The notes: generated from the letters alone by a model not told the origin. Counted from the stretch's first letter, positions 36,816 to 48,170 are shown. The stretch: 64,000 nt of DNA from Bryoerythrophyllum caledonicum (GCA_963971425.1 OZ020519.1:18869397-18933396); one strand, 5' to 3'. Numbers and translations are program-made.

Positions 36816-39800
36816 ATGGTGGTGGCGACCATGTGGCCGTGGAAGGGCGTGGAGAAGCTGATGGGGGAAGCCGGCGGAGAGAGAGACTTCCGGGATTTCG
36901 TGTACAAGGAGTACAAGCGGTCGAAGCCCGCGAACCGCATCCTGAGTATCTCGGCCGCGCTCACGTGCCTGCAATGCTTCTTCGCGCTGTACGGGACGGT
37001 GCTGCTGTTCTACATGAGCCCCTCCGTGGAGCTCATGGCGGCCCCGGACGGAAGCACCTTCTGGGCGGGCCAGATTGCGCGCCAGTGGAAGCATTGGGTG
37101 ACCCCGGGTAACCATTCTTCTTCGCACGTCGTCGTCGACTCGTCCATTCCACATGCCATCACCAAGGGCGATGTGTGCGAGCGCGAGGAAATCAACTTCG
37201 CCCAGAAGAAGAGCACCGACGTTCGCATGGTCGGGTTCAAAACCAGCCTCTTCAAGTAAGCATTTGAAACCATGATCATCATTCCTTTCGTGTGTTTTGT
37301 CGGAGAAGTAACGGTGGATGTTCTCGTCCAGAGAGGTGATGGCGTTCCAGGAGAAGACGCGGGGATGCGAGACGCTGGACGAGCTGATGGCGCTACCGTC
37401 GACGTCGACGGGGGCGAAGGTGACGGTGATTCTGAACCACTTCCAGCGGAAGACGCTGTGCGCGCAGCTGGACTCGCTGCTGCAGCAGACGCTGCCGTTC
37501 CACAGCGTTTGGGTGCTAGCGTTCGGGAGCCCGCAGCAGGAGCAGCTGCGATCGATCGTGAGCACGTACAATGACAGCCGCATCGCGTTCGTCGGCTCCA
37601 CCTACGACTTTAAGTACTACGGGCGCTTCCAGCTCGCGCTGCAGACGGACGGCGCGGACTTCGTGTACATGCTGGACGACGACATGATCCCCGGGCGCAG
37701 AATGCTGGAGATTCTGGCGCACGCTGGCGGCACAGACAAGTACCGCAACGCGGTCCTGGGCAGCATCGGCCGCGTCCTGCCCTTCCGCATGAAGGACTTC
37801 ACGTTCCCGAGCTACCGCAAATTCGCCACCAAGGAGGCCGGCATTTACCTCCCCGACCCCGCGTACAACATCGTCGTCGACCGCGTCGTCCAGGTCGACT
37901 TCCTCTCCAGCTCGTGGTTCATCTCCGCCGATCTAATCCGGTCGCTCTTCATCGAGCAGCCCTTCACGTTCGTCACCGGGGAAGACTTGCATCTGAGGTG
38001 CGCCATCTGAGTTGCTGTTTTTTTCCCTTCTCCCTCTTAGAATTTGTGTTGCTGAAGGTTTGCACCTCCTCGCAGCTACCTCCTGCAAAAGTACAAGGAC
38101 GGAGGCTCGTTCGTCCTGCCCGTGGACCCTCGCAATAAGGAGACGTGGGGCGACAGCGAGCATCGTCTGGCGTACATCTCCGAAACGACCGTGATCCACA
38201 AAGGCATCGTCCAGGTGATGATCTGTTGCCCTTGGTGCAGTTGCAATTATAATGTGGAGTTGCTCACTGGTTGCAATGTCAGGTCCGGGACGAGCAATGG
38301 TGGCGGACGATGTCGCGCGGCTACGTGACGCAGTGGGCGGCCATGAACCCGCAGAAGAGCGACGTCATCTTCTTCGCGGACACGCTCGACGAGGTGCGCG
38401 CGCTGGCGCCGCTCATCCTCAAGTTCCGCGCCACGCCGGGGAAGAAGGCGTTCGTGGCCGTCACAGGCGATTGTGAGGAGGCCGCCAGCGCGCTCGGGTG
38501 GCCCGCGGCCGCGTGCCGCGAGCGCCGCTTCAAGATCTTCAACCTCGAAATCACGCCCACGAAGCGCACGGATCCGTCCTTCGTACACGAGGTGTTGGCC
38601 ACCATGAAAGGGCTCATAAAAATCCACGGCCCGTCGCTCATTGTCACCACGAACACCGTCGCGCCCGCCGTGCGGGAAGCCCTCACACTTGTCACCTCGC
38701 GGTATGGTGCCACTCTGGTGGAGCTCCCGCCGTCGAGCGTCCCCTACGCGCTCTGGATACCAGACATCCGCTCCATCGCCTTGCAATGTAAGCCGCCGCC
38801 ATCACTCCTCCCACGAAAACTCTCATAACCGATTCAAAGAATGAAACAAAAACTCTCATAATCCTCGCACTGCTCACACGTGACACGCTTCTTCTCTGGA
38901 TGGCAGATTGGAGCAAGATGAAGATCACCATCAGCATCATCACGCAGACGCGGCCGCAGTCGCTGGCGCGGCTCCTGCACTCACTGACGCGAGCGCACTA
39001 CCTGGGCGACAAGGTGTCGATCACGTTCAACATGGACAGCAAGGTAGATGCGGAGACGCTGCACATGATCCACGCGTTCCCGTGGCCACACGGCGCGAAA
39101 TCCGTAAAGCGGCGCATCATCCAGGGCGGGCTGATCCGCGCCGTGAGCGAGAGCTGGTACCCGGCGTCCGACGACGACTTCGGGCTGCTCCTGGAGGACG
39201 ACATCGAGGTGTCCCCGTTCTACTACATGTGGCTCAAGTACGCGCTCCTGGCGTACCACTACGACCCCACAGTGCACTTGCCGGAGCTCAACGCCGTGGC
39301 GCTCTACACGCCGCGCATGGTGGAGGTGGTGAAGGAGCGCCCGCGCTGGAACGGCACGGACTTCTTCAAGAGCAACACGCCGTACCTCCACCAGCTCCCC
39401 TGCAGCTGGGGCGCGCTCTTCTTCCCGCACCAATGGCGCGAGTTCTACAAGTACATGACCATGCGCTACACCGACAACGCCAAGGCCAACCCCGTCCAAA
39501 TCCCCCACTCCCGCACCAATGGCTGGCAGGTCTCGTACCCTAAACCCTAAACCCTATACCCTATAGCCTAACCCTTAACCCTTAACCCTGGCTTTTTTTT
39601 TTTTTTTTGGCACACACAAATTGTTGTATTGGCAACTTGCACCGGTCCGTCAAGTGAGAAGATTTTTGCAGCTAGGGACTGAATCTGCAACCTCATGTCT
39701 TTTGGTATCTCACACTATCATCCGGGTAGTTTAGGGTCATCTCAGACCAAACTCAACCCTTTTTCCACTTTCAATCATCCAGGGAAGATGAGCCTATGTC

Positions 39801-40977
39801 CATGTTAGTCCTAACTTGATGAGTCTATGTGAGTCCTAACAAGTTATGACCATGTTAGTCCTATCTAGATGAGCTTATGTCCATGTTAATCCTAATCTCT
39901 AAACTCAAATTAGAAGTAGTTTTAGTGGCCTTTGAGAAGGGAGGAGGAGAGGTTCCTGGACCTGAGCCACCGTTTTGCTCTTTGATTTGATACTAGAGCT
40001 TGAGAGTTATGTGGTGAATGATTAGAAATGAGAAAAAGGGGGTCAAAACTCTTTGACTTGCTTTGCAATTACGGTTTTCACCATGGGTGGGTTGTTTGTA
40101 TTTTGCAGGCTTCATGGAAGAAGTTTCTCATTGACATGATGTACCTCCGTGGCTACGTGACATTGTACCCAAACTTCCCCAACCAGACAAGCTTTTCCAC
40201 CAACCACATGGAACCAGGAGCGCACATCAACGCCACGGACAACATTGTGAAGCACAAGAGGGAAGACTTTGTGGTGCCTCTTCTCCAAGTAAGGAGCTCT
40301 CACTCAACCAACCTATGAGTTCATGACTTGGCAAAGAACATACATACCCATGAAGACATCTATTAAATCATGAAACTTCATAATATCTAAAATGTGATAT
40401 GGTGGTAACCTTTACCACTTTAGCGGTAGTTGTAGCATTTTTGAAAACCAAGCAGTCTGGAAACTTGCTTTTCATCATCACAAAATATCAAAGTGAATTT
40501 TGTTTGTTTTTCCTTAAAGATGTCACTTATAAATAGTCAAAGTGGTAACAATACTACTTGTTATTGGTTATTGGTTTTGAAGTAGATACTCTTGATCTTC
40601 TAACGCCTAACTGGACCGGCGGATTAGTAGGAGAGTTGTGTATTCAAGAGACCCCCTAGGATCTTGTAGGCGTTTAAAGGGTTAATGGGGAACAAAGGAA
40701 ACACTTTGTTGTTTTCAAAGCTGGAGTAAACTACTCTAAGGATTTCATGGTGATTTGTTGATGATGGCAGGAGGATTTTCGGCCGTTGCTTCCAAAGGAG
40801 AAGCTGCCGTCCGCGTCACAGCTGCCGATTCTCAACCTATTCAACCAGGCGACAACGTTGCGTGGGCTGAAAAGTGCAGGTTCAAAGCTGGGCCAGGATG
40901 TGCTGCTGTGTAAGAGAACCGAGGTTGTCACCGTGGATCCCATCACCGGGGAGCCGCAACAATGCACACCATTTTGA
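36816..40977 (+). CDS. Plant glycosyltransferase-like membrane protein, seven exons, 919 aa
   Basis: Resembles a conserved plant family annotated only as transferring glycosyl groups (related to Arabidopsis AT5G12260, from memory). Exons: 36816-37255, 37332-37997, 38076-38214, 38283-38787, 38907-39529, 40109-40288 and 40771-40977, with GT/AG borders and matching phases. One transmembrane segment (about residues 42-66, SAALTCLQCFFALYGTVLLF) predicts a type II protein, probably Golgi. Two GT-A-like halves are visible. The first has VTVILNHFQRKTL and a DDD at 262-264 (MLDDDMIPG). The second has ITISIITQTRPQSLARLL, FNMDSKVDAETL and EDDIEVSP at 680-687. Then come LPCSWGALFFPHQWREF, SWKKFLIDMMYLRGYV and FSTNHMEPG. 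The family's full length appears present. ATG 36816 is chosen as the first in-frame ATG; 36831 is also possible. Exons are very GC-rich against AT-rich introns. Donor and acceptor substrates are unknown. Confidence 0.88.
39538..39590 (+). repeat. Telomere-like CCCTAAA tract in an intron
   Basis: About 53 bp of CCCTAAACCCTAAACCCTA-type sequence decays into CCCTATA, CCCTTAACC and similar variants, then a run of about 18 T. The first two to three units match the plant telomere repeat. It begins 8 bp after the donor of intron 5 of the glycosyltransferase-like gene. Confidence 0.85.
39780..39900 (+). repeat. Degenerate tandem in intron 5
   Basis: The unit GATGAGC(C/T)TATGTCCATG, then TTAGTCCTAA, recurs about three to four times with variation inside intron 5 of the glycosyltransferase-like gene. 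Confidence 0.6.
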
Positions 40978-42084
40978 GACCCACAAAGATTATGATAATA
41001 ATTCAACATAAAACAATAACATCAACACAGTTGCTTCCTGTGCACAGAGTTCCACTGCGGGTGGTGAAGTGACAGCAGCAGTTTTGCACTCACCAGTGTA
41101 AGATACTCCACAACAAAGACAGGCCATGGCTTGGCATGGAACACATCCCATGGTTTTTCTCTACTAGAATATGATCAATTACCGAGGATGTAATTAGTTC
41201 AATAGTCACTCTCCCCCAATGAACTGAAAAATCCGGATTCTGGGGCGCTTGAACAAATTTAATGTTTTCCCCATCCCTACCTTTGCCATGCGGCGCTCCA
41301 AAAGTATTAACCCTTTAAACACCTGGAGGCCCAAAAAAAAATGGGCCTCTGCAGCACTGCTTCAGTGGTGTTATAGGGCTAAGTTACTATGGGGCTCAGG
41401 CTTTGGTCAAGCAATATTTTCCCGTATTCCTTGTAAGCTCGCCAAGGGAGGAAGTAGTTATTTGTAAACCACTCAAGATGATCATCAAATAATTATTTTT
41501 ATGGTTGGAGTGGTTCCACCATAAGCTACACAGTTGTGAAATTATGTACTACTCAAATATATCCCGTTTAGCTTCAAACATGAAAATATTTTGGTCATGC
41601 TTTTTGAATTGGCATTATAATTATTTTTGAAAACATTATTTGTGACAGTTTCATATACCATGTGACACTTTCAAGGGTTTTGTGTTGTGAGTACTTCACT
41701 CTTTTTGCCAAATGATTTACAACACAAAAGAGGCATTTGTGAAGTCACCAAAGATATCTCTTCTTTTTATTTTATTGTCCTAGTCTTTTGTCACTTTGTA
41801 GAGTTTGGGCGATAGAGCGTGCGTTTTTGCCCAAACTATTATGACATGTTTGGGTAGCCCTAACTTTAACGGGGTAGGCATGGATTAGTCATGGAAATTA
41901 CTTGTAATTTTTGTGTTACTTGAAGCAATAACATTGTCATAATATGGATTGTCATATCATACTGTAGAGGATCCAGTGTAGATCAAAAGAAGAGTTTGGT
42001 GGTGTTTGAATTGGAATCCTTTCTCTAATAATAAACCTCTTTTTTTTTCTTACTACCCTACGCCGTGGTCGCTTCTGTACATAT
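40978..42084. other. 3' flank and intergenic
   Basis: The first few hundred bases are probably 3' untranslated sequence of the glycosyltransferase-like gene. TTAACCCTTTAAACACC at 41308 and its inverted counterpart GTTTAAAGGGTTAA near 40670 (in intron 6) resemble TTAA-MITE ends, but they would bracket the last exon, so they are more likely ends of two separate elements. No gene seen. Confidence 0.4.
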
Positions 42085-42236
42085 TGATTCAAAATGGCGA
42101 GTTGTCCAAAATATTGGAAAATATAATTTTTTTGTCTAGGTGATTACTCATGTAATGTATATCACTTATGTGAATGTAATGCATAGGTGATACTCATGTA
42201 ATACTTAAGTGATATCCATTATGTCCGAATCACTGC
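42085..42236 (-). repeat. Dispersed repeat, 'TTTTTTTGGACATT' family, inverted
   Basis: On the minus strand it shows GATTCGGACATAATGGATAT, ATCACCTATGCATT, the ATCACCTAGACAAA block and TTGGACAACTCGCCATTTTG, in the order of the 10138 and 27467 copies. Confidence 0.5.
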
Positions 42237-42420
42237 TTCAAGAAAAATGATTCTTCCAACAAAGAGGTGTTGAAAGCAACCACTAGGTACGGTATTCAAG
42301 ATATTTTTGAAGAAAGTGAGTGAAGATCAACACAAAAAAAACAAGAAAATAAGTCACCTTCACCGCATTCTCATTGAGTAAAAGTAGAACTCTTTCAAGT
42401 GAAAATCAACAGGGTTGCTA

Positions 42421-43949
42421 CACTAAATATCACTTTTAGTGTAGTGTACACTAAAAGCGAACCTATACACTAATTGTGAACTGGGCAATTAGTGTAGTGA
42501 CAAATCAATGCACTAAATGTCAACTACAACACTATTTGTGAATTCCACTTAAGATTGCAATATAAATTTTTTCACTTGTGCACATTTAGTGTATCAAGAT
42601 TATAAGAAGATTATGTGTACATTTTGAGTATAAGAAGCGACAAAGATTTAAGTACATTCAGAAAAAAAACAACATTTGGATAAAATAGAATTTAGATATG
42701 GAATGAAGGTGAAATTGCACCAAATATTGATTTGGCAAATAAATGATTGAGAGTAATAGAACCTAGATATGGAAGAAAAGTGGAATTGCAAAAACAGGAA
42801 ATATTTTAAAATAGAAGATTGGAAAAATAAAAAGTTAGATTTGAAAGGAATGTGAATTGGCAACTTTAAACATTTGAGAATGGAAACATGGAAAATGGAA
42901 ATCTTTGAGAATGGAAACACTTGAAAATGGAAACATTTGAAAATGAAAACATTTGAAGATGGAAACAATTGAAGAAATAAACATTTGAATAAATACACAT
43001 TTAAAGTATTTTATTGAAAAGGTGTGTAAAAATTAAAGTACTAGAGAGTAAAAGATTCAAGAAGATAACCTTTGAGAAAGGAGACATTTGAAAAACAAAA
43101 TTTATGAAAAGAGAAGTGATTTGAAAAGTAAGGGCTGAGAAAGAAAAGGATTGAAAAAGTAAGGCTTAGAAAAAGTAAGAGAATAAAAAGTAAAAGTATG
43201 AAAAGTAAGGGATTGATAAGGTAAGGGTTTTAAAAAGTAAAGTTTAGAAAAAGTAAGGGATTTGGAAAGTAAGGGTTAGAAAAAATAAGAGATTGAAAAA
43301 GTAAATGTTCAAAAAATATGGGTAAGAAAAAGTAATGGATTGCAAAAGTAAAGGTTAGGAAAAGTAAGGGTTAGAAAAAGTAAGAGTGAGAGAAAGTAAA
43401 GATTCAAAAAGTAAAATTGAAAACAAATGGTGAAAAGGTAAAAAGGTAAAAAGTTTGTAAAAGTAAAAAGTTGTAAAAGTAAGAAGTTGAAAAAGTAAAA
43501 GTTGAAAAGGCAAAAATTAGAAAATTAATACAATAAATAAAAAGTAAAAAGTTGAAAAGTAAATAGTTGAACGAGTAGGAAGTCTAAAAAGTAAAAAGTT
43601 GAAAATCTAAAAAGTAGGAAAAGTAAGAAAACAATTAAAAGTTAAAAAGTTAAAATTTGAACAAGTAGGAACTTTACAAAGTAATATGTTGAAAGGATAA
43701 AAAGTTTTAAAAATATTCATTTGCATCACCAAACTATAAGAGTGATAAAATCTGCAAATGCAAGAGGGGATAATATGGGATTGAGAATGAGGGTAGGTGG
43801 TTAGTTAAGGCATGGCGGCCGGGTAGGTGGTTGATTGGGGGGTATCATTGATGATATTGGTGGCTAACACTATTTGTAAACTTATTCACGAATAGTGTAC
43901 ACAGGTAATTACACTATTCAAGATACTACACTAAAAGTGATATTTAGTG
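42421..43949. mobile_element. Non-autonomous transposon with CACTAAATATCAC ends and TA flanks
   Basis: The left end (CACTAAATATCACTTTTAGT at 42421) and right end (its exact complement ending at 43949) form a long, perfect inverted repeat, and both are flanked by TA. The terminal repeat is itself nearly palindromic. Subterminal blocks such as CACTAATTGTGAAC and CACTATTTGTGAATTC recur near both ends. The 1.5-kb interior has no coding frame and consists mainly of a purine-rich degenerate repeat. TA flanks would fit Tc1/mariner-type insertion, while CACTA ends recall EnSpm; I cannot decide between them. Confidence 0.65.
42780..43720 (+). repeat. Purine-rich degenerate tandem tract
   Basis: More than 900 bp of strongly A/G-biased plus strand. 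42860-42975 repeats GAAAATGGAAACATTTGA-like units. 43130-43700 repeats AAAAAGTAAGGGTTAGAA-like units with period around 10-20 bp. It fills the transposon at 42421-43949. Such tracts can form triplex DNA; that is known of polypurine DNA in general and not shown here. Confidence 0.8.
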
Positions 43950-43964
43950 TAGTGGTGTTCAATC

Positions 43965-45075
43965 ATACTACTAAAATCATAATCCGCACAGTGAACCACG
44001 CAACGATCAATTGCGTAGTCAACCGTGGAGTGAACTATAGGAACAGTGCAGTCAACCGCGCAGTTAAATTGCGCACTGAATCATGTTACCTTTTTTTTTA
44101 ATATAGTTTGTAATATAAAAACTACATTAAAATGGTTGGACTAATGCGTTGCAAAGCATTAGCTTGAGTTTTTGGGTGTGACAAATTTGCATTTGTGTGT
44201 TGCAATTTGTGCTCTTGATTACAAATTTGGCGTTCAAAATATTTTTTGAGTTAAGCACTAAAAGATTGAATTGTAAATTATAAGTTGTAAACTTGGAGTG
44301 CAAAAGGTGTGAAGTTGGAGTTGTGATCTTGGACGTTGGCATACAAAGTTGGAGTTGCAAAATTGCATATTCGAGTTGTGGAGATTGAAATTACAAGTTT
44401 TGAGGTGAGATTGCAATTGCAAATTGAGTTTGTGGGTGTGTGAAATTGAGATTGTAATTGCAAGTTGAGTTTGTGGGTGTGTGAAATTTGCATTTGTGTG
44501 TTGCAATTTGTGCTTATCCAAAATAAATTTGAAATTCTCGATTACAAATTAGATGTTCATAACATTTTTGAAATTTCATGTTAAAATGCAAAAAATCTAA
44601 AACCTAATTTATTTTTTTCTATTCTATTCTATTACATTATTAAAATTCATGCATAGGTTTCAAAGACATATTTATATTGTTTGTAGATTGTTGTTACCTT
44701 TCTTTTATATTTTGTGAAAAAAACTACATTAAAATGGTTGAACTAATGCGTTGCAAAGCCAGCGTGAACTGCTAGACATACTACTAAAATCATAATCTAC
44801 GCAGTGAACCACGCAGCGATCAACCATGCAGTCAACCGTGCAGCCAACCATGTTACCTTTTTTATTTATAGTTTGGAATATAAAAACTACATTAAAATGA
44901 TTGGACATATGCGTTGCAAAGCAAGCGCCAATTGCTAGTCATACTACTAAAATCATAATCTACGCAGTGAACCACCCAACGATCAACCACGCAGTGAACC
45001 ATGCAGTGAACTATAGAAACGCTATAATGAACCGCGCAGTTAATTGCACGGTCAACCATGCAGTGAATCATGTTT
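43965..45075 (+). repeat. Three copies of an AACCRCGCAGT-rich block
   Basis: A block of about 100 bp starting ATACTACTAAAATCATAATC and containing repeated decamer-like units (TGAACCACGCA, TCAACCGTGCAG, TCAACCGCGCAG) occurs at 43965-44095, 44778-44857 and 44938-45070. Each copy ends in a T-run followed by ATAAAAACTACATT and AAATGGTTG. Function is unknown. Confidence 0.75.
44126..44765 (+). repeat. Direct duplication, first copy (partner 45305-45870)
   Basis: The stretch with AAATTTGCATTTGTGTGTTG, GATTACAAATTTGG, TAAACTTGGAGTGCAAAAGG, AAAATTGCATATTCGAGTTG and CATGCATAGGTTTCAAAGAC recurs downstream in order. This copy has an internal extra tandem (GAGTTTGTGGGTGTGTGAAA twice, 47 bp apart) that the other lacks. 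Confidence 0.8.
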
Positions 45076-45133
45076 TTTTTTTTTTCTGAAAAATAAAAAC
45101 TACATTGAAATGGTTGAACTATTGCGTTACAAA

Positions 45134-45279
45134 GCAAGCACCAATTGCTAATTAAGCAAGCACCAATTGCTAATTAAGCAAGCACCAATTGCTAATTAAG
45201 CAAGCACCAATTGCTAATTAAGCAAGCACCAATTGCTAATTAAGCAAGCACCAATTGCTAATTAAGCAAGCACCAATTG
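45134..45279 (+). repeat. 22-bp tandem repeat, seven copies
   Basis: Unit GCAAGCACCAATTGCTAATTAA starts at 45134 and recurs every 22 bp to 45266. The copies are essentially identical; the last is cut at CAATTG. The unit contains the palindrome AGCAATTGCT-like CAATTG core. Confidence 0.95.
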
Positions 45280-45304
45280 TGTGGTTTATTGTGCGGTTTT
45301 TAAA

Positions 45305-45870
45305 TTTAGGGTCTTGAGTTTCTTGGTGTGTCAAATTTGCATTCGTGTGTTGCAATTTGTGCTCTTGATTACAAATTTGACATTCAAAATATTTTTTGAG
45401 TTAAACACTTAAAGCTTGAATTGTAAATTATGAGTTGTAAACTTGGAGTACAAAAGGTGTGAAGTTGAAGTTGTGATCTTGGAGGTTGGCATACAAAGTT
45501 GGAGTTGCAAAATTGCATATTTGAGTTGTGGAGATTAAAACTACAAAATTGCAAGTTGAGTTTGTGGGTGTGTGAAATTTGCATTTGTGTGTTGCAATTT
45601 GTGCTTATCCAAAATAAATTTGAAACTCTTTATTACAAATTTGACGTTCAATTTTTTTTTGAAATTCCATGTTAAAATGCAAAAAATCTAAAACCTAATT
45701 TTTTTCTATTCTATTCTATTCTATTACATTATTAAAATCCATGCATAGGTCTCAAAGACATATTTATATTTTATGTAGATTGTTGTTACCTTTTTTAAAA
45801 AATATTTTGTGATACAAAAACTACATTAAAATGGTTGAACTAATGCGTTGCAAAGCAGGTGCCAACTGCT
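45305..45870 (+). repeat. Direct duplication, second copy (partner 44126-44765)
   Basis: Same block order as the partner with scattered substitutions and one internal deletion relative to it. Both copies end at ACATTAAAATGGTTGAACTA followed by ATGCGTTGCAAAGC. Confidence 0.8.
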
Positions 45871-45922
45871 AGTAAAGTATAAAAGAGCTTGATAGTCTTC
45901 AAATTCAAAGTTTTGGCAATCT

Positions 45923-46835
45923 TTAACCCCTAAAGGACCAAACATCCCCCGGGATCAAATTGAATTTTGGGCATGTACCTACAATTCGAAAAAAAATCCT
46001 TTTTGATTGAAAATTTTATACAAGATAGCCTCTGATAAGTGCTTCGTGGAGATATTTTTATTTTATTTTTTGGATTTGTGGTTTGAAAGTTAGTACCACT
46101 TAAAGCCAAAAGTGGGGACTCCGAGCACCTCCAAATTTTTTGACAAAAGTTTCTATTGACATTGAGATTTTTCACACATATATATAATATTTCCTTCTTT
46201 GGAAATTTTCAAAAAAAATTCTTGTCTTTAGTTTAAAAAGGCATTTTATTCCAAGTCAAACATTTCCACACATTGTCAGGCAACGGGGGAAAAAAAATTA
46301 ATCTTTTCTACATAAAACCTAGAGATCTTCATATTTTCCACTTTCCATTTTTTCAACAACAATATGTGGTGAAAACCTTCTTATTGACCGTTTGGATTAT
46401 CATTCAAATACATTTGTAGTTCATAAAAAAATAAAATGGCAATTTTTGAACCTCCACTCCTTACACACATGTTTTGAATATGCTACACCCCTTTCTTACC
46501 TCTAAAAATTGGTGTGTTGGAGAATAACATCATGCTTAAGACAATGGTAAGAGATTAGACCTTGTACAATGCAAAAATTTGATACAAAGTGAAGTCAAAG
46601 TCTGTTGATCTACTCAACGCAGGGAAGAAAATGAACCATTGTAGTGACTTTAAACACTAAAATCTATCAATCTGTGCGGTGGATTGCAACCAAAATTCAG
46701 TGGCATGTTTATACAGAAGTCTATTTTAGATCTTGCGGTTGAAAATCTGAAATTCACTTTAAAATGTGATTTTTATGTCTTTTTTTGGCAGTGGCAGTTT
46801 TGGACTGGTTTTGGTCGTGGTCCTTTAGGGGTTAA
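45923..46835. mobile_element. TTAA-bounded element (913 bp)
   Basis: Ends are TTAA-CCCCTAAAGGACC and GGTCCTTTAGGGG-TTAA, a perfect inverted repeat of 13 bp beyond the TTAA. The left 200 bp is the reverse complement of the short element at 8025-8247. The middle (GTCAGGCAACGG, GTTTTATGTAGAAA-type blocks in reverse) matches 62860-63645 and 13640-14440. No transposase frame is present. Confidence 0.75.
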
Positions 46836-47767
46836 AATTCAAAAGATTTACATGACATACCAAGAACTATTAGTCACCTTTCTCTCTTTGACATGATTTA
46901 ACTAATAATAACTATTCAAAACTAACTTTTAATGATTAAAAACCTCCAAAAAAGTAGGTAATAGCTCTGAACTTGCCTTGAAGCCACTTCTTCCATGTAT
47001 GCTTCTTTTAAACTAGAGAACTACTTGATGCAATGCTATACCATCCATGTTTTGAACCTCGCCATCATGTAAAAACCCTCAAACAATCTAATAGTATTTG
47101 GGAGCTCTCATCACAAACCTTTCTTCGCTATTTCACGGATTGCTTCGTTTACATTCTTCTTGGGTTTTGTTCATGGCTCTCTCGTCAAGCAATTTCTACA
47201 ACTCAAGTGCTCTGGCAGTGTTTGCCTGCTATCTTGTCCAATCGGTAAAAGTAGCTCTCAAACATGTCTCTGCAGTCCATGAATCCATTGTGCAAGCAGC
47301 TGCAGATTATAAGATATAATCTGCTCTCATGTTATGTCCATGGTTGTTCAAGGTATTGATTGTTCAGATTTTTTGGACACGAATGGGAAACAGTGTGGAA
47401 CAAGTGGGCTACTAACTTAGTACATTATGTGCAAGTAGCCCTGCCTGCCTGTTAAGAATTAAATCTGCTCGAGACAAGTTACTTCCGTAGTTGCGGCTGT
47501 TTGCACAATATTATGGACATGACCAAGGTGATGTGTGGATCTTGCCAATTCTTAATTGATGATCAATCTCATCACATCCATGTAGAGCCCATAATTGTAG
47601 AGGTGGTATGGAATCAAAAGTTGGTCTAAGGGATAGCACACAATTGGCATTGTGAAATCTGCCAATAGTTTTCTCTATTAGTTTTAAAACAAATGTGAGC
47701 TTTGTTAGAGCAGAGTAAGAAAAACATGTTGGGATAGACGCCCATTCATTAACTCCAGAGTTATAGT
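46836..47767. other. Intergenic, no gene seen
   Basis: AT-rich with a less AT-rich patch at 47080-47330 holding short open frames without recognised domains. Confidence 0.4.
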
Positions 47768-47945
47768 TGTTCAACTACCCATATTAGTACCACTGATCCT
47801 CACATTACCACTAGTTAATACTAGTTAAACCTAAGTGGTAGCTCCACCTCAAAGTACAGTTCCCGCCCTATTTACAGGCGTATGTATTCACCAACTACAT
47901 AACCATATCCCCTCAGGGGGACATCACCCTTTTTATCCTTCAACA
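47768..47945 (+). repeat. Possible short Copia LTR
   Basis: The segment starts TGTTCAACTACCC, ends CCTTCAACA (TG...CA), and is followed within a few bases by TTATTAGCACG, which resembles the half-tRNA-Met primer site used by some plant Copia elements. No 3' LTR was found, so this is inference. Confidence 0.35.
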
Positions 47946-48170
47946 TGTTATTAGCACGTCTCCCGCTAGCTAAGAGAGCTCTCTCAGTTTTGATTATCTA
48001 CAGTCTCCTTACGAGCATTCCAGTAGTCAGAAACACTCATTTTTCTATGTTTTTTTTACTGTTCACAGGCATGTCAACAGCCCCACAATGACTGTAGCAT
48101 ACAAGTGTTACGATTTAGGGTTTTAGTTTCACCACCACAGTCACTACAGTAGGATGACGACACACTGCAG

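Noticed and set aside
36639-37601. 320-codon minus-strand frame opposite the glycosyltransferase-like exons
   Set aside because: GC-rich shadow of real exons on the other strand. It crosses their splice sites and has no domain.
38908-39543. Alternative-frame open reading frame in exon 5 of the glycosyltransferase-like gene
   Set aside because: A/R/G/P/H-rich shadow; the frame with ISIITQTRP and EDDIEVSP is the conserved one.
40670-41325. One TTAA-bounded element spanning the last exon of the glycosyltransferase-like gene
   Set aside because: The two ends point outward relative to such an element and the enclosed exon is conserved coding sequence; they probably belong to separate copies.
45134-45279. 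CRISPR-like or centromere satellite array
   Set aside because: No spacers, only seven units of 22 bp, and local context of other duplications; too short to call a centromere satellite.
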